Part shown: in pieces, positions 33,973-43,469 of the stretch | Layout: every line of letters starts with the position of its first letter | How positions within the stretch are numbered: the stretch's first letter is position 1 | DNA from: Flaviaestuariibacter flavus | GTDB lineage: Bacteria; Bacteroidota; Bacteroidia; Chitinophagales; Chitinophagaceae | DNA length: 64,000 bases | Assembly: GCF_004337505.1 (NCBI RefSeq) | Contig: NZ_SJZI01000009.1 | Coordinates: 39,435 to 103,434 of the forward strand | Direction: 5' to 3' | Notes under the pieces: generated by a model | Told to the model about the DNA's origin: nothing | The model's input: only the letters and a program-made list of their open reading frames with translations | Databases searched by the model: none | Made by a program: the position numbers and the translations under genes

Positions 33973-34121
33973 CAAAAAAGGCTCCTTGTAATTCTGTAGT
34001 TAATGTAAATATTCTATCAGTTCATTGGGACCTTATAAAACGTTAGATTTTGAGCATTAATCGGGCCATAGGCGGACGTATGACCCCGATATAAAATAAC
34101 TTAAGACATCAAACACTGAAG

Positions 34122-37100
34122 ATGAACGTTGGACATTACTTGCATTTTACTACGGAGTTCATAGAGAAAATAAAAAACGATCCTAAGAAAGGTCTGGTAT
34201 TTAACAAGCTAGAAGAAATCCGAGCAATAGATAAACCAGAGGGGTTAAACTCTATTGACTCGTATTCAAAAGGTATACTGGTTTTAAAATTTGTAAAGGG
34301 AAATACCTGTCGAACGATTATCGAACCTCAATGGGTCGACATCAACGGATCAAAGGTCAGCGTTTACTTCGTGCGAGACTTCGTATCGAAAAAAAGCTTT
34401 GACTATTTCTGGGGCACCATCATTCATCCTCAACTCACCAGCGGCGAATGGTTATCCAAGAACCCGTTGCCATCGTTTGAAGTTGAGACCTTTAAAGCGA
34501 AATTTCAATCTCGACTCGAAGAGACACATAACCTTCCAAGTTTACCGCCTGACATAACTAGTTGGATACAGGACTTTAAGATCAAGATTGACTTTGACGT
34601 TTATGAAAGAGAAGCTTGGGTCAATTATACTAGTGATCGAACATCGGAAAACGGTCTGCAAGAGAAGTATATCCTCTTTTTCAGAGATACTATAAAAGCT
34701 GTCTTAAATAACGAAAGTGAACTATCAAAGGTCAAGATCGAATGTATTGACGACGACAATAAAGTATTTACAGCGATTCATGAACCATTTGAAATAGGTA
34801 TTATATACAGCGACTTCTCCGATGTTGCCGGCAAACGCGTCGTTGTAATACATGATGGGGCAATAATAAAAGATCAGCCCCAGCGTTGGCAAAACGCCAT
34901 AGAAAATATTGCGAAGAGGAAACATCCCATTCGGCCCGACCTACTTGAGATAAGCAAAGATGCATTTCGAGCATATCCGAAATGGATCATTACAAATGAT
35001 AACGAAGATCTGTGGATAGCAATACAGCGCTACGAAGGCTCGCACAACCTCTCCTTGTTACCTGAACAGGTTGAATTTCTTAATAATTTCAAGTTTCCTG
35101 CATATATCAACGGACAAGCTGGAAGTGGAAAGTCGACCATGCTGTATTATCTTTTCGCTAATGTGTTCTTCTATAAGGTACTCGGCCAATTTACCGGTAA
35201 CATTATTTTCTTAACTGAAAATGAGAATCTATTAGATAAGACAGCTCAGGCAATTATAGGTCTGCTAAGTAGCAACCCAGAATATAGCGTTGGTTTTACA
35301 TTGGAGGAAAGGGATAACGCAAGAGCGTATTTTACATCGTTTAAAAATTATCTATTAGATATTTTACCCGAGGAAGAGCGTGAAAACTTCACCGAAAACA
35401 AATATTTAGATTTCGCGAGATTCAAAGATATATTCAACGAATCTCCATCAATATCAAAACGGTACTCAGCTGAAGAAGTATGGTTTGTTTTCTCCACATA
35501 TGTTTATGGCTATTATGAGATAGAGATTGTTGACACTATAGATAAATATACCGATGACAAAAATGGCATCCCGTCTAAATTTAGAATCGTTGACAATGAT
35601 AGCTTCTCAGATATTTTAAAGCTATACCATAGCTTTTTCCGCAAGCTACATGAAGATGGCTTTTGGGACAAGACGAGAATTGTAAGAAAAATTCGAACGT
35701 ATTACCCGTCAAAACTTCCAAAGCAATATGTAGTCGTCTTCTGCGACGAAGCGCAGGACTTTACTCGAATCGAATTAAGATTGATTTTACAGTCGTCATT
35801 ATTCACCTCATATGATTTGAGTGAAACTGATCAAATTCCTGTAGTATTTGCTGGAGATGCATTGCAGACAGTAAGCCCTACAGGATTCTCAGATACGCGT
35901 CTACATCAGATGTATTTTGACGCATTTAGTGAAGCGAAGTTCAAATATGATAAGACCAGGTCAACCTACAACCCGGAGTTCAATTACAGATCCTCACAGC
36001 CTATAGTTAGGCTTGCTAACGTAATACAGAATTTTAGAATGAAAGCACTTGGCGAAGAAAATGCCATAGCGCAAAAATCGAAAAGGGTGAATCTTAGCGC
36101 GACCATACCAATTCTTCACTCGAAGGAATGGGTTGAACAAGAACCAAACACTGAAATTTTTATAAAAAAATTCAAGTTTAAAACTTTCATAGTTCCTGTC
36201 GACTTGAATGAAGAAAATGAGTATCGACAGAGTCAAAGACTGCTTTCGAATGGAGAAATAACTGATGTGAAAAGCAGTATCGACGCCAAAGGGGCTGAAT
36301 ATTCTCAGGTTGTTGTATTCGGATTTGGCGAATATTTTCTTAAGGAATTTCAGACTTTGACTTGGACCGCCGAATATGTTGACTTTAAAAAGCGCTTTTT
36401 CTTCAATAAACTTTACGTAGCAATAACGAGAGCACAAAACGAACTTGTCATTATTGATTCACGCGAATCAATCGATAAGTTTTGGAAGCCCCTACTATCA
36501 CCTCCAAATAACTTTGAGGCTTGGGAAATCTACGAGGAAATAAATGAGATCCTCCCGATTGAACCTCACACAGGACTTGAATCCATTTTAGAGAGTACGC
36601 CAGATGATGCGTTACTCAACGCAAAACAGGACATGGAGCAAGGAATCAGCGACTCGAATATCGGCAGACTTGTAGTTGCCTCGAACGTTTTCCTTATGTT
36701 AGGTAAAGTAAACGAGGCTAATAATTGTCTCGGGTATAAAGAAAAAATTCGGAAACAATGGATTAGAGCCGGTTCTCACTTTGAAAAGGCACAAAACTAT
36801 GAAGAAGCTTCTGACTGTTATTTCCGCGGTAAATCTTGGGAAAATTTCAAAAGAACAACAAGAGTTCGGCAAGGGAACAAACAAGAGGTGAGGGCCATTA
36901 TTACCAAGTTAATGGAAGATATTCCTTGGACAAAAGATGATGTTTCGAAAATTTATGAACTCAGAAATATCATAAGTGATACAATTTCAACTATAGACTG
37001 GTACAACGAGTTTAGCAACAAGTTGACGGTATGGATTTCTGGAGTAAAAAACATAGAAGAAAAAAGAAGTGTTGCATTTGTTCTGGAAAGCTTCGTGAAT

Positions 37101-38831
37101 GAGAATGACATTCAATTGTGGAAGTTGGTAGGACAATTGTACTTTGAATCCAAACTCTACAATAACAGTATAGAAGCTTGGGAGAAGATTGTAAACGTCT
37201 CGGAAAAGCCAAATTACTTCCCTGACTATGTAAAAGCTCATTTGCTAAAAGCGGATGATGAAAATAACGAAATTGATAAAATACTTTGGTCAGGGCGCTT
37301 ACTTAGCTTGAAGATTTCAGAGGGCGAATCAGTTAGTGCTAGCAAACAGATTTTGAGCGGGTTTGAACAGTCTCGTGACACGTTGTTCAGCCATCCGATA
37401 AAAACGGAGCTAATTCAGCACGTTTTCCACGCTGCAACAATTCTAAGCAACTATGATTTAATTAGCGAGATCGGGCCTCGTCTAGAAAATGAATTCAAAG
37501 ATGCCCAAAGGTTGGCTGAGATCTTATCTACAATGATTTTTACCTGTCGAGACGAATTTGTTTGTGGATTTTTAAAAGAAAGGTGGGCAAAGGCAAAATA
37601 CAGACAGATGATAAACGAGGCCATTGACAAAGGGCTTGCTTTAGAGCGCATTAATATTGAATTTGATAGTTTTCAATTTCCTTTTCCTCAATCGAATGGA
37701 CACTGGACAATTGATGAATTAAATGAAATCCCGGATAGGATCGAGGTTTTAACCAGCTCACCGCCGCATCACTTTAAATCAATTACAATTAAAAACTTTA
37801 GACGTTTCGGGGAATTGAAGATTGCGAATATTGGCCAATTCAATATTATAGTAGGCAATAATAACAGTGGTAAAACGTCATTGCTGGAAGGGCTATTGTT
37901 TTCGCATGAACCTGATGTCTTTTTAGAAAATGCTTTATATACATTCAAACAACGAAACAATACATCAACATATGACCTTAAGGATACAAGAACTCTCCTG
38001 AATGCAATCATTAATCAAATATCAAAGAGTGAAACACTGGAATTTACTATTGCAGACGGAAGACGTTTTTGGTCATATGAGGTGAGAAATCCATCGAACC
38101 TCGAACTATCCGAAATAAAAGATATAAAAGATTCAGATCCTAGGCTTTTTATCGGTATCAAGGAAAAGAGAAGCAGAATCAAAATTAGCAGTAGAATAGA
38201 TCACATTTCTTTTGACCTAAATCAAGCGTCATCGATAAGAAAGATTCCCTTTATCCCTTTTGGAAAAGGGTATTTAGATAAGCTGTCTGAAGTATACTTT
38301 GACGAGGTCGGCTCTAAACGTAGTGTAAGGGAGCATTTTGTTAGACATATGTCTACATTCATCCCAAGGATAGTAGATATATCCATCGAACCGAATAGCA
38401 AAACGATTCTTATAGGTGAAAGCGATGGAAACGTCGAAACCTCAATGCCCCTTTACGATTATGGAGAAGGAGCAAACAAGCTATTTAGAATACTTGTTCA
38501 ACTATACGCAGCAAGAGACAACAAATTGATGATAGATGAAATAGACGCAGGCATTCACTATTCCAAGTTCGAAGAATACTCGCGGATCATCCTTGATGTC
38601 GCATTAGAGTTGAATGTCCAAATTTTTGCTACTACCCACAGTGAAGAATGGTTAAAAGAATTTTCAGAAAGTGTTAGGAAACATAACAACTTAAAAATTA
38701 AGGATCGAACAAGGATTATAACCTTAGAACGGCATGTCAAGAACAAAAACATAGTCCCTGTTGTACGTGAATTCTCCGGCTTCGAGTATGCTATGGATAA
38801 CAATTTCGAACTTAGAGGTCATAAGCTATGA
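34122..38831 (+). CDS. Fused SF1 (UvrD-like) helicase and ABC/OLD-type ATPase
   Basis: A 1569-residue multidomain protein. Residues 1-320 are uncharacterised, alpha/beta-like. An SF1 helicase follows: Walker A GQAGSGKST at 331-339, Walker B DEAQD at 542-546, GDALQTV, motif VI VAITRA at 766-771. Residues about 830-1200 are helical with TPR-like repeats (AGSHFEKAQNYEEASDCYF; YFESKLYNNSIEAWEKI). The C-terminus is an ABC/RecF/OLD-like ATPase: Walker A VGNNNSGKTS at 1244-1253, Walker B MIDEIDAGIH with Asp1472/Glu1473, and a TTHS H-loop at 1504-1507. The usual C-terminal TOPRIM is absent and instead is encoded by the next gene, whose ATG overlaps this stop. Resembles Gabija (GajA+GajB) and PARIS components in new order. 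Confidence 0.85.
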   Translation: MNVGHYLHFTTEFIEKIKNDPKKGLVFNKLEEIRAIDKPEGLNSIDSYSKGILVLKFVKGNTCRTIIEPQWVDINGSKVSVYFVRDFVSKKSFDYFWGTIIHPQLTSGEWLSKNPLPSFEVETFKAKFQSRLEETHNLPSLPPDITSWIQDFKIKIDFDVYEREAWVNYTSDRTSENGLQEKYILFFRDTIKAVLNNESELSKVKIECIDDDNKVFTAIHEPFEIGIIYSDFSDVAGKRVVVIHDGAIIKDQPQRWQNAIENIAKRKHPIRPDLLEISKDAFRAYPKWIITNDNEDLWIAIQRYEGSHNLSLLPEQVEFLNNFKFPAYINGQAGSGKSTMLYYLFANVFFYKVLGQFTGNIIFLTENENLLDKTAQAIIGLLSSNPEYSVGFTLEERDNARAYFTSFKNYLLDILPEEERENFTENKYLDFARFKDIFNESPSISKRYSAEEVWFVFSTYVYGYYEIEIVDTIDKYTDDKNGIPSKFRIVDNDSFSDILKLYHSFFRKLHEDGFWDKTRIVRKIRTYYPSKLPKQYVVVFCDEAQDFTRIELRLILQSSLFTSYDLSETDQIPVVFAGDALQTVSPTGFSDTRLHQMYFDAFSEAKFKYDKTRSTYNPEFNYRSSQPIVRLANVIQNFRMKALGEENAIAQKSKRVNLSATIPILHSKEWVEQEPNTEIFIKKFKFKTFIVPVDLNEENEYRQSQRLLSNGEITDVKSSIDAKGAEYSQVVVFGFGEYFLKEFQTLTWTAEYVDFKKRFFFNKLYVAITRAQNELVIIDSRESIDKFWKPLLSPPNNFEAWEIYEEINEILPIEPHTGLESILESTPDDALLNAKQDMEQGISDSNIGRLVVASNVFLMLGKVNEANNCLGYKEKIRKQWIRAGSHFEKAQNYEEASDCYFRGKSWENFKRTTRVRQGNKQEVRAIITKLMEDIPWTKDDVSKIYELRNIISDTISTIDWYNEFSNKLTVWISGVKNIEEKRSVAFVLESFVNENDIQLWKLVGQLYFESKLYNNSIEAWEKIVNVSEKPNYFPDYVKAHLLKADDENNEIDKILWSGRLLSLKISEGESVSASKQILSGFEQSRDTLFSHPIKTELIQHVFHAATILSNYDLISEIGPRLENEFKDAQRLAEILSTMIFTCRDEFVCGFLKERWAKAKYRQMINEAIDKGLALERINIEFDSFQFPFPQSNGHWTIDELNEIPDRIEVLTSSPPHHFKSITIKNFRRFGELKIANIGQFNIIVGNNNSGKTSLLEGLLFSHEPDVFLENALYTFKQRNNTSTYDLKDTRTLLNAIINQISKSETLEFTIADGRRFWSYEVRNPSNLELSEIKDIKDSDPRLFIGIKEKRSRIKISSRIDHISFDLNQASSIRKIPFIPFGKGYLDKLSEVYFDEVGSKRSVREHFVRHMSTFIPRIVDISIEPNSKTILIGESDGNVETSMPLYDYGEGANKLFRILVQLYAARDNKLMIDEIDAGIHYSKFEEYSRIILDVALELNVQIFATTHSEEWLKEFSESVRKHNNLKIKDRTRIITLERHVKNKNIVPVVREFSGFEYAMDNNFELRGHKL

Positions 38832-39505
38832 AGCAGTTAAGGATTTATGTTGAAGGAAAGGGCGATTTAATTTTTATTGGTCATCTCATTGCGGAGCAAT
38901 TCAACATTAATATAACTACTGACCTAAATAAGCTTAAAGGTGTGTATTCGAATGAAGTATACGAAATAGAAATTCATACGTTCTCTCCTAACACAGGACA
39001 GGGCGGAATTAGCAATAAAAGTTTAAGAAGTCTTGTCGATACTATAATAAAACCAAATAACGAATTAGGTTTGGAAAATGTATTGATTTTAGATACCGAT
39101 ACACCAAACCATAAAAATCCTGCCGGTGGGTATGTAGAAAGGAAGTCCTATTTAGACCAACTTCTGAATGGTCTGGATGTGAAGTACTTTTTAATTCCAA
39201 ATAATTCTGACGACGGAAATTTAGAAAGCTTATTGACTGAATGTATTAGTGATGGAGGAAAGCAGTTTTATTCATGCCTGTCCTCATATGTGTCATGTTT
39301 AGAGCAAATTGCAGAAAATAAACCGAAAGGCATCCGCGAGATTGAGTGCTTCGATAAAACAAAACTAGATTGGTATACATATATGATGCTAGGCAAAGTA
39401 AACAATAAAGAAGGCAGGGATTATCTTAAACAAGATTTGTGGGATTTAGATAGACCGTGCTTAGACAAATTGAAAGAATTTTTAAATGAAACCCTTTCTC
39501 CATGA
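38828..39505 (+). CDS. TOPRIM-fold (DUF3226-like) putative nuclease
   Basis: A 225-residue protein. It starts MKQLRIYVEGKGDLIFIGHL, where Glu9 in YVEGKGD is the TOPRIM glutamate; Asp89 and Asp91 in LILDTDTPNH give the DxD metal motif; LIPNNSDDGNLESLLTECI matches the DUF3226-type continuation. TOPRIM proteins paired with ABC ATPases act as nucleases in OLD, Gabija and PARIS. The ATGA overlap with the preceding helicase-ATPase gene implies coupled translation and likely complex formation. It is the last gene of the plus-strand block. Confidence 0.75.
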   Translation: MKQLRIYVEGKGDLIFIGHLIAEQFNINITTDLNKLKGVYSNEVYEIEIHTFSPNTGQGGISNKSLRSLVDTIIKPNNELGLENVLILDTDTPNHKNPAGGYVERKSYLDQLLNGLDVKYFLIPNNSDDGNLESLLTECISDGGKQFYSCLSSYVSCLEQIAENKPKGIREIECFDKTKLDWYTYMMLGKVNNKEGRDYLKQDLWDLDRPCLDKLKEFLNETLSP

Positions 39506-40078
39506 CAATTCACATTCTGGAGCCGCGGCTATATTTTTAGGTTGAAGCCTGCTCATGAAACCACAGAAAGACTTACGACAAACGCGAGGATGGATACAAA
39601 ACCGTTCGAATGATTAAACCGCGTATCATATGATTTCTCCTGTACACCAAAGCGCAATCTCTAGCTTTCAAACAAGCATGTCATTGTGCGACTTCTTCCA
39701 GTTGCTCGCTAAGTAAATATTAAAGCAGAGTACGGTGATATTGCAAACTGAAAGTTAAGAGAAACTCCCGTATTCGGCTATGCAAATTGACGCTATTGCA
39801 TCACTCTAGAAGGCGCACACTCCGCAATATAAATCTGGTTAAATACCATTGCAGCTTCACTGAGATCGTCTCCCTATCTATTGATGGACCGCGCAGTATA
39901 GAACAGATCAAAGGAGTATCCGATAGTGGCGATGCAGAAGGATCCTTGAGCGAACAGAAGTGTTCACCCGATTAGAGCAAACTAGTGCTACACCGACAGA
40001 AATTCTGGTTTGCCTAATTACAGAACAAGGATCTGACCATGCTGGTGTCCCAGTGGCATCAAAAGAAACGATGGACAA
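39506..40078. other. Intergenic, probably decayed DNA
   Basis: About 570 bp between convergent blocks. No intact gene. A stretch near 39965-40110 reads as protein-like (PTEILVCLITEQGSDHAGVP) without a start or stop context, hinting at a gene remnant. No terminator hairpin was found. Confidence 0.4.
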
Positions 40079-40981
40079 TCAGACCTGCAGCTTGTGTCGA
40101 TGTAAGCACAGGTAATCAAGATTTCCCTTGGAAAACGCTTTTACCCGCTCACTCCCTGTAATCCCGAGCTCGTCATAGTTTGTTCGGAGTAACGATTCTG
40201 AAAGAATGATTTTCCCCGAGTCTTCAAAACTGATTAGGTGTCGGTCGAATAACGCGTCATAATTCGGCGATAGCAAGATGCCGTTGTTTACGTCGAGGCG
40301 TTGGTCATTGGAAGCTTTGTTCCAAGGAACAATATGCGATGCTATCAAAATGTCCTTTTTATTATAGCCCGTCACGGCACATCGAAACTCCCAGCGGTAT
40401 AATATGCTTTTCCGGTACGCACCTTGTCCCACCCGTGATGTCACCAGACCCTTGCGCTCGGTTTCATTGGGCTTATTCCAGTCTAAAGCCGCATCGTACT
40501 CGGCTGCATAGCTGCCTGCGGAAAGGTCTTTAGGGTACTCAAGCTGTTTCCCCACCCGCTGAAAAAAGAATTTGATCGCGGTTCTGTCCTCTCCATCTCG
40601 GTCTGGAGCAATAAAAAAGTCAAACTCGCGCAACTCAACCTCGGTTTCAAAGATAACGTGGCTGCGGAGGGGTGCTTCGGTAAACAGGAAAATGCGTTTT
40701 CCGCTTTTCATATGGTCACGCAGCGCCAGGTTCCCTTTTATAAACTGCATGTCGGACTGCTGCCCCTCGCCGGTATAGGAGAACACATCCCGGTTTTCCC
40801 ATTGGTCTTTATAGCCGTGCTGATGCCCGGACTTTCCCGAAAAAATAAAGATATAAGGATAGCGAGCTGAAGCAGCTATGCCACCCTGCCGGTTGCCGCC
40901 GTACTGATCGTGAATCAATGAGCGTTTGTAGATTTTATGAATTTCGAATGGTCGGTCCACAATATGCCAATGGTTCGGCAC
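40079..40981 (-). CDS. HNH endonuclease with modified-DNA-reader-like N-terminus
   Basis: A 300-residue protein. N-terminal domain (residues about 15-160): QYGGNRQGGIAASARYPYIF, GYKDQWENRDVFSYTGEGQ and GNLALRDHMKSGKRIFLF resemble the SRA/ScoMcrA-type DNA-binding domains that sense modified bases; this is by memory of pattern only. C-terminal HNH_2 domain: CAVTGYNKKDILIASHIVPW, NNGILLSPNYDALFDRHLI. The combination suggests a single-protein type IV (modification-dependent) restriction enzyme. It is GC-richer than the Septu-like genes upstream and ends 98 bp from the decayed region. Confidence 0.75.
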   Translation of the reverse strand: MPNHWHIVDRPFEIHKIYKRSLIHDQYGGNRQGGIAASARYPYIFIFSGKSGHQHGYKDQWENRDVFSYTGEGQQSDMQFIKGNLALRDHMKSGKRIFLFTEAPLRSHVIFETEVELREFDFFIAPDRDGEDRTAIKFFFQRVGKQLEYPKDLSAGSYAAEYDAALDWNKPNETERKGLVTSRVGQGAYRKSILYRWEFRCAVTGYNKKDILIASHIVPWNKASNDQRLDVNNGILLSPNYDALFDRHLISFEDSGKIILSESLLRTNYDELGITGSERVKAFSKGNLDYLCLHRHKLQV

Positions 40982-41050
40982 CTGGAAATTAGTCAGGAAA
41001 GTTGAGAAGTGCCTTTAGATTTGAGAAGCGGATGCTGCTTTTTGTATTGA

Positions 41051-42157
41051 TCACTTATCGCATTCAACCAGTATATAGCTAGTGCTTCTTCCTCCAGCTT
41101 GTTCTTTCATTAACACTCCTTTTCCAACCAAGTCCTGAATATCCCTCCCTGCTGTGTCCTGCGAGCACTTTGCCATCTTCGCCCATTTGGACGAAGTCAT
41201 CTTGCCTTCAATACCGTTTAGCATTCTGTCCAGCATCAGGCGCTGGCGCTCATTCAGCGATATTCCAGCATACCGTTCCCAGAACCTGGCCTTCATCAGC
41301 ACATTCGCCAGCAGGTCATTCGTGGCCAGCAGCGCCCGGTCGAGGCAGCCGAGAAACCATTCTAGCCAGGGCGTAATATCCAGCCCACCCTTCTGCGTGG
41401 CTTCCAGGATCGCGTAGTAATCATTCCGTTCCTTACGGATCTGCGCCGACATGGAATAAAACCGCTGCGGACTTTCATCTGCTCGGGCCAGCTGCAGGTC
41501 AGCGATTGCCCGGGCGATGCGGCCATTACCGTCTTCAAAAGGGTGAATGGTCACAAACCAGAAATGTGCGACGGCGGCTTTCAGTACCGGATCGATATCA
41601 GAAGCTCCGTTAAACCAGTCGAGAAAAAGTTTCATCTCCTGTGCCGCCTTGCTCGCTTCGGGTGCTTCGTAATGTACCTTCTCTTTTCCAATAGCACCGG
41701 ATACCACCTGCATTGGGCCTTTCGCGCCCGTGCGCCATTCGCCTACCGTAATGCGGTGCATACCGCTCCTTCCCGTTGGGAAGAGTGCCGCCTGCCAGCC
41801 AAAGAGGCGTTCGTCGGTAAGTGGCGCTGACGAATTCTGCGTGGCATCCAGCATCATATCCACCACCCCTTCCACATTCCGGTCGGCCGATACAGTTCCA
41901 GCGACCTGTATTCCGAGCCGGCGAGCGATCGAAGAACGCACTTGGTCGCGGTCCAGCAATTCACCCTCGATCTCGCTGCTTTTAATCACTTCCTGGGTGA
42001 GGGCCTGCAGCATCGCCTCTTTGCGGAGCGACAAGCCGAGCGCTTCCATATGGCCAATCAGCCGGCCCTGGCGGTAGCGCACACCCGCTAACTTTTCGGC
42101 TAATGCCTGCTTATTCCACGTCAGCTTGGGCCAATTTGAGTGTTGATGGATGTACAT
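41051..42157 (-). CDS. Fic-family AMPylase with intramolecular inhibitory helix
   Basis: A 368-residue protein from ATG 42157 (MYIHQHSNWPKLTWNKQALA; a 14-codon longer start exists). The N-terminal DUF4172-like helices carry the inhibitory motif SSEIEG (Ser60, Glu64), marking a class II Fic protein. The Fic core has HPFEDGNGRIAR at 205-216 with catalytic His205, and a beta-flap region upstream. A winged-helix-like C-terminus (MTSSKWAKMAKCSQDTAGRDI, LVGKGVLMKEQ) could bind DNA. Fic enzymes transfer AMP to protein hydroxyls; here it may regulate a target or act as a toxin controlled by its own helix. Confidence 0.9.
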   Translation of the reverse strand: MYIHQHSNWPKLTWNKQALAEKLAGVRYRQGRLIGHMEALGLSLRKEAMLQALTQEVIKSSEIEGELLDRDQVRSSIARRLGIQVAGTVSADRNVEGVVDMMLDATQNSSAPLTDERLFGWQAALFPTGRSGMHRITVGEWRTGAKGPMQVVSGAIGKEKVHYEAPEASKAAQEMKLFLDWFNGASDIDPVLKAAVAHFWFVTIHPFEDGNGRIARAIADLQLARADESPQRFYSMSAQIRKERNDYYAILEATQKGGLDITPWLEWFLGCLDRALLATNDLLANVLMKARFWERYAGISLNERQRLMLDRMLNGIEGKMTSSKWAKMAKCSQDTAGRDIQDLVGKGVLMKEQAGGRSTSYILVECDK

Positions 42158-42397
42158 ACTCCGCACCTTATGCGGTGAATATACCGATTTTCTCTGCAAG
42201 TCGGCTGTTATTTACCGCGCCAAATGCGGAGATTAGGCTTCCTATTCGTCGAGCCCAGTAAAACTTAAAGCACGTCGAAAATGCGTAGTTATCCAAATTG
42301 AGTTGAAAGCACCTTGAAAAGATCAGTATAAACAGGCCGTTATAGTAATCCCGATTAATCGCTTAAAATTGATTAAACCTCTGACGTCTGGTTCTCT

Positions 42398-43468
42398 TCA
42401 ACCCATTCCCAAATTATTGCTTATATCAAGTTGCTTTAAAGTGTCGCGCTTCAGCTTGCCTCGATGAAATTTTAAGATATGTGTCCTCATCCTCGGCGTT
42501 TGATGCAGATCAAAGATGCCATCTATAAATATTTGCTCATCAGGAGTTCCAAGCTTATGTCTGTGGTTCAAAAAGAATTTCACTAAGGCTTCTACTCCCT
42601 CTCGATTATTGTCATACCGAGCCATTAGCTCAAGGTCAACCAATGTCCTGTCCCCAACTTTCTTTCCTTTATGCACGATATCAATCTTATCTACTGGGTC
42701 ACCAAGTAAAACCATCAAAGAAACTTTGAAATCATATTCATCATCGAAAGCTTCGAAATATGGATGTATGTGAGTAGATATGGTAAATGGCTTCTCGCCT
42801 TTATCTGCAGAATTACAATCGTGACACGAGGGCACTAAATTGTAGAAACTTAACGCTAAAAATGGGTTAGCGACTTTAGAATAAAAGTGGTCTAAATCCA
42901 AATATGCCTTATGCTTTAAAGCTTTAGATGAACTCATAGTTAGCTGCACAATTTGTACTTCCTTATCATTACAGTAAGGGCAAGTTGTGCTTTTGAATCC
43001 GACATCCAAAAATAATTGTCTACAAAAGGCCGAGCTCCGAAAGGCCTTGTAGTTAAAAATGGACCCCAAAAGAAGTGTCCCGAATGGAGTACTTTCATAT
43101 TTATTGCCTTTCATAGTATAGACATCAGAAGGCTTTAATATATTATAAGCATCTGCAATCACCTGGTCCAACTGCATCGGCTTTGACATAATCAAGCGCT
43201 TAAGTTCCTTATACCTATCCGCGAGCAAATACTTGAAAAATGCCCGGTGTCTTTGTGCTTCTAACTTATCATCATGGGCATACTTCTTTACATATTCTTT
43301 ATCAGTGGTCTTGTCCCGATAAAAGCGACACTTCTGTATCAAAGAGTTATCCTTGTATATTCGACCATTCGCTTGCTTCTTGTTTAAATTTTCCCAAAGC
43401 TTTGTCGCTAAGCTCTCAAGATATGCGTCCGCATCAGCCCTGTTTAAATGTTCTTGAATCCTAATCAT
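42398..43468 (-). CDS. ptuB: HNH nuclease, Septu PtuB-like
   Basis: A 356-residue protein. The N-terminal 150 residues are helical and basic. The HNH core spans about 165-225: CPYCNDKEVQ, YLDLDHFYSKVANPFLALSF, NLVPSCHDCNSADKGEKPF, the PtuB-type Cys/HNH arrangement. It follows the ATPase gene by one base on the same strand, the Septu order PtuA-PtuB. In Septu the HNH subunit degrades nucleic acid when released from ATPase inhibition. No reverse transcriptase or retron-like RNA is nearby. Confidence 0.8.
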   Translation of the reverse strand: MIRIQEHLNRADADAYLESLATKLWENLNKKQANGRIYKDNSLIQKCRFYRDKTTDKEYVKKYAHDDKLEAQRHRAFFKYLLADRYKELKRLIMSKPMQLDQVIADAYNILKPSDVYTMKGNKYESTPFGTLLLGSIFNYKAFRSSAFCRQLFLDVGFKSTTCPYCNDKEVQIVQLTMSSSKALKHKAYLDLDHFYSKVANPFLALSFYNLVPSCHDCNSADKGEKPFTISTHIHPYFEAFDDEYDFKVSLMVLLGDPVDKIDIVHKGKKVGDRTLVDLELMARYDNNREGVEALVKFFLNHRHKLGTPDEQIFIDGIFDLHQTPRMRTHILKFHRGKLKRDTLKQLDISNNLGMG

Positions 43469-43469
43469 C

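Noticed and set aside
34122..39505. Standard Gabija call
   Set aside because: Gabija has ATPase and TOPRIM on one protein with a separate helicase; here the helicase is fused to the ATPase and TOPRIM is separate.
39787..39975. 62-codon plus-strand frame
   Set aside because: No domain, no promoter and low-complexity composition; likely chance.
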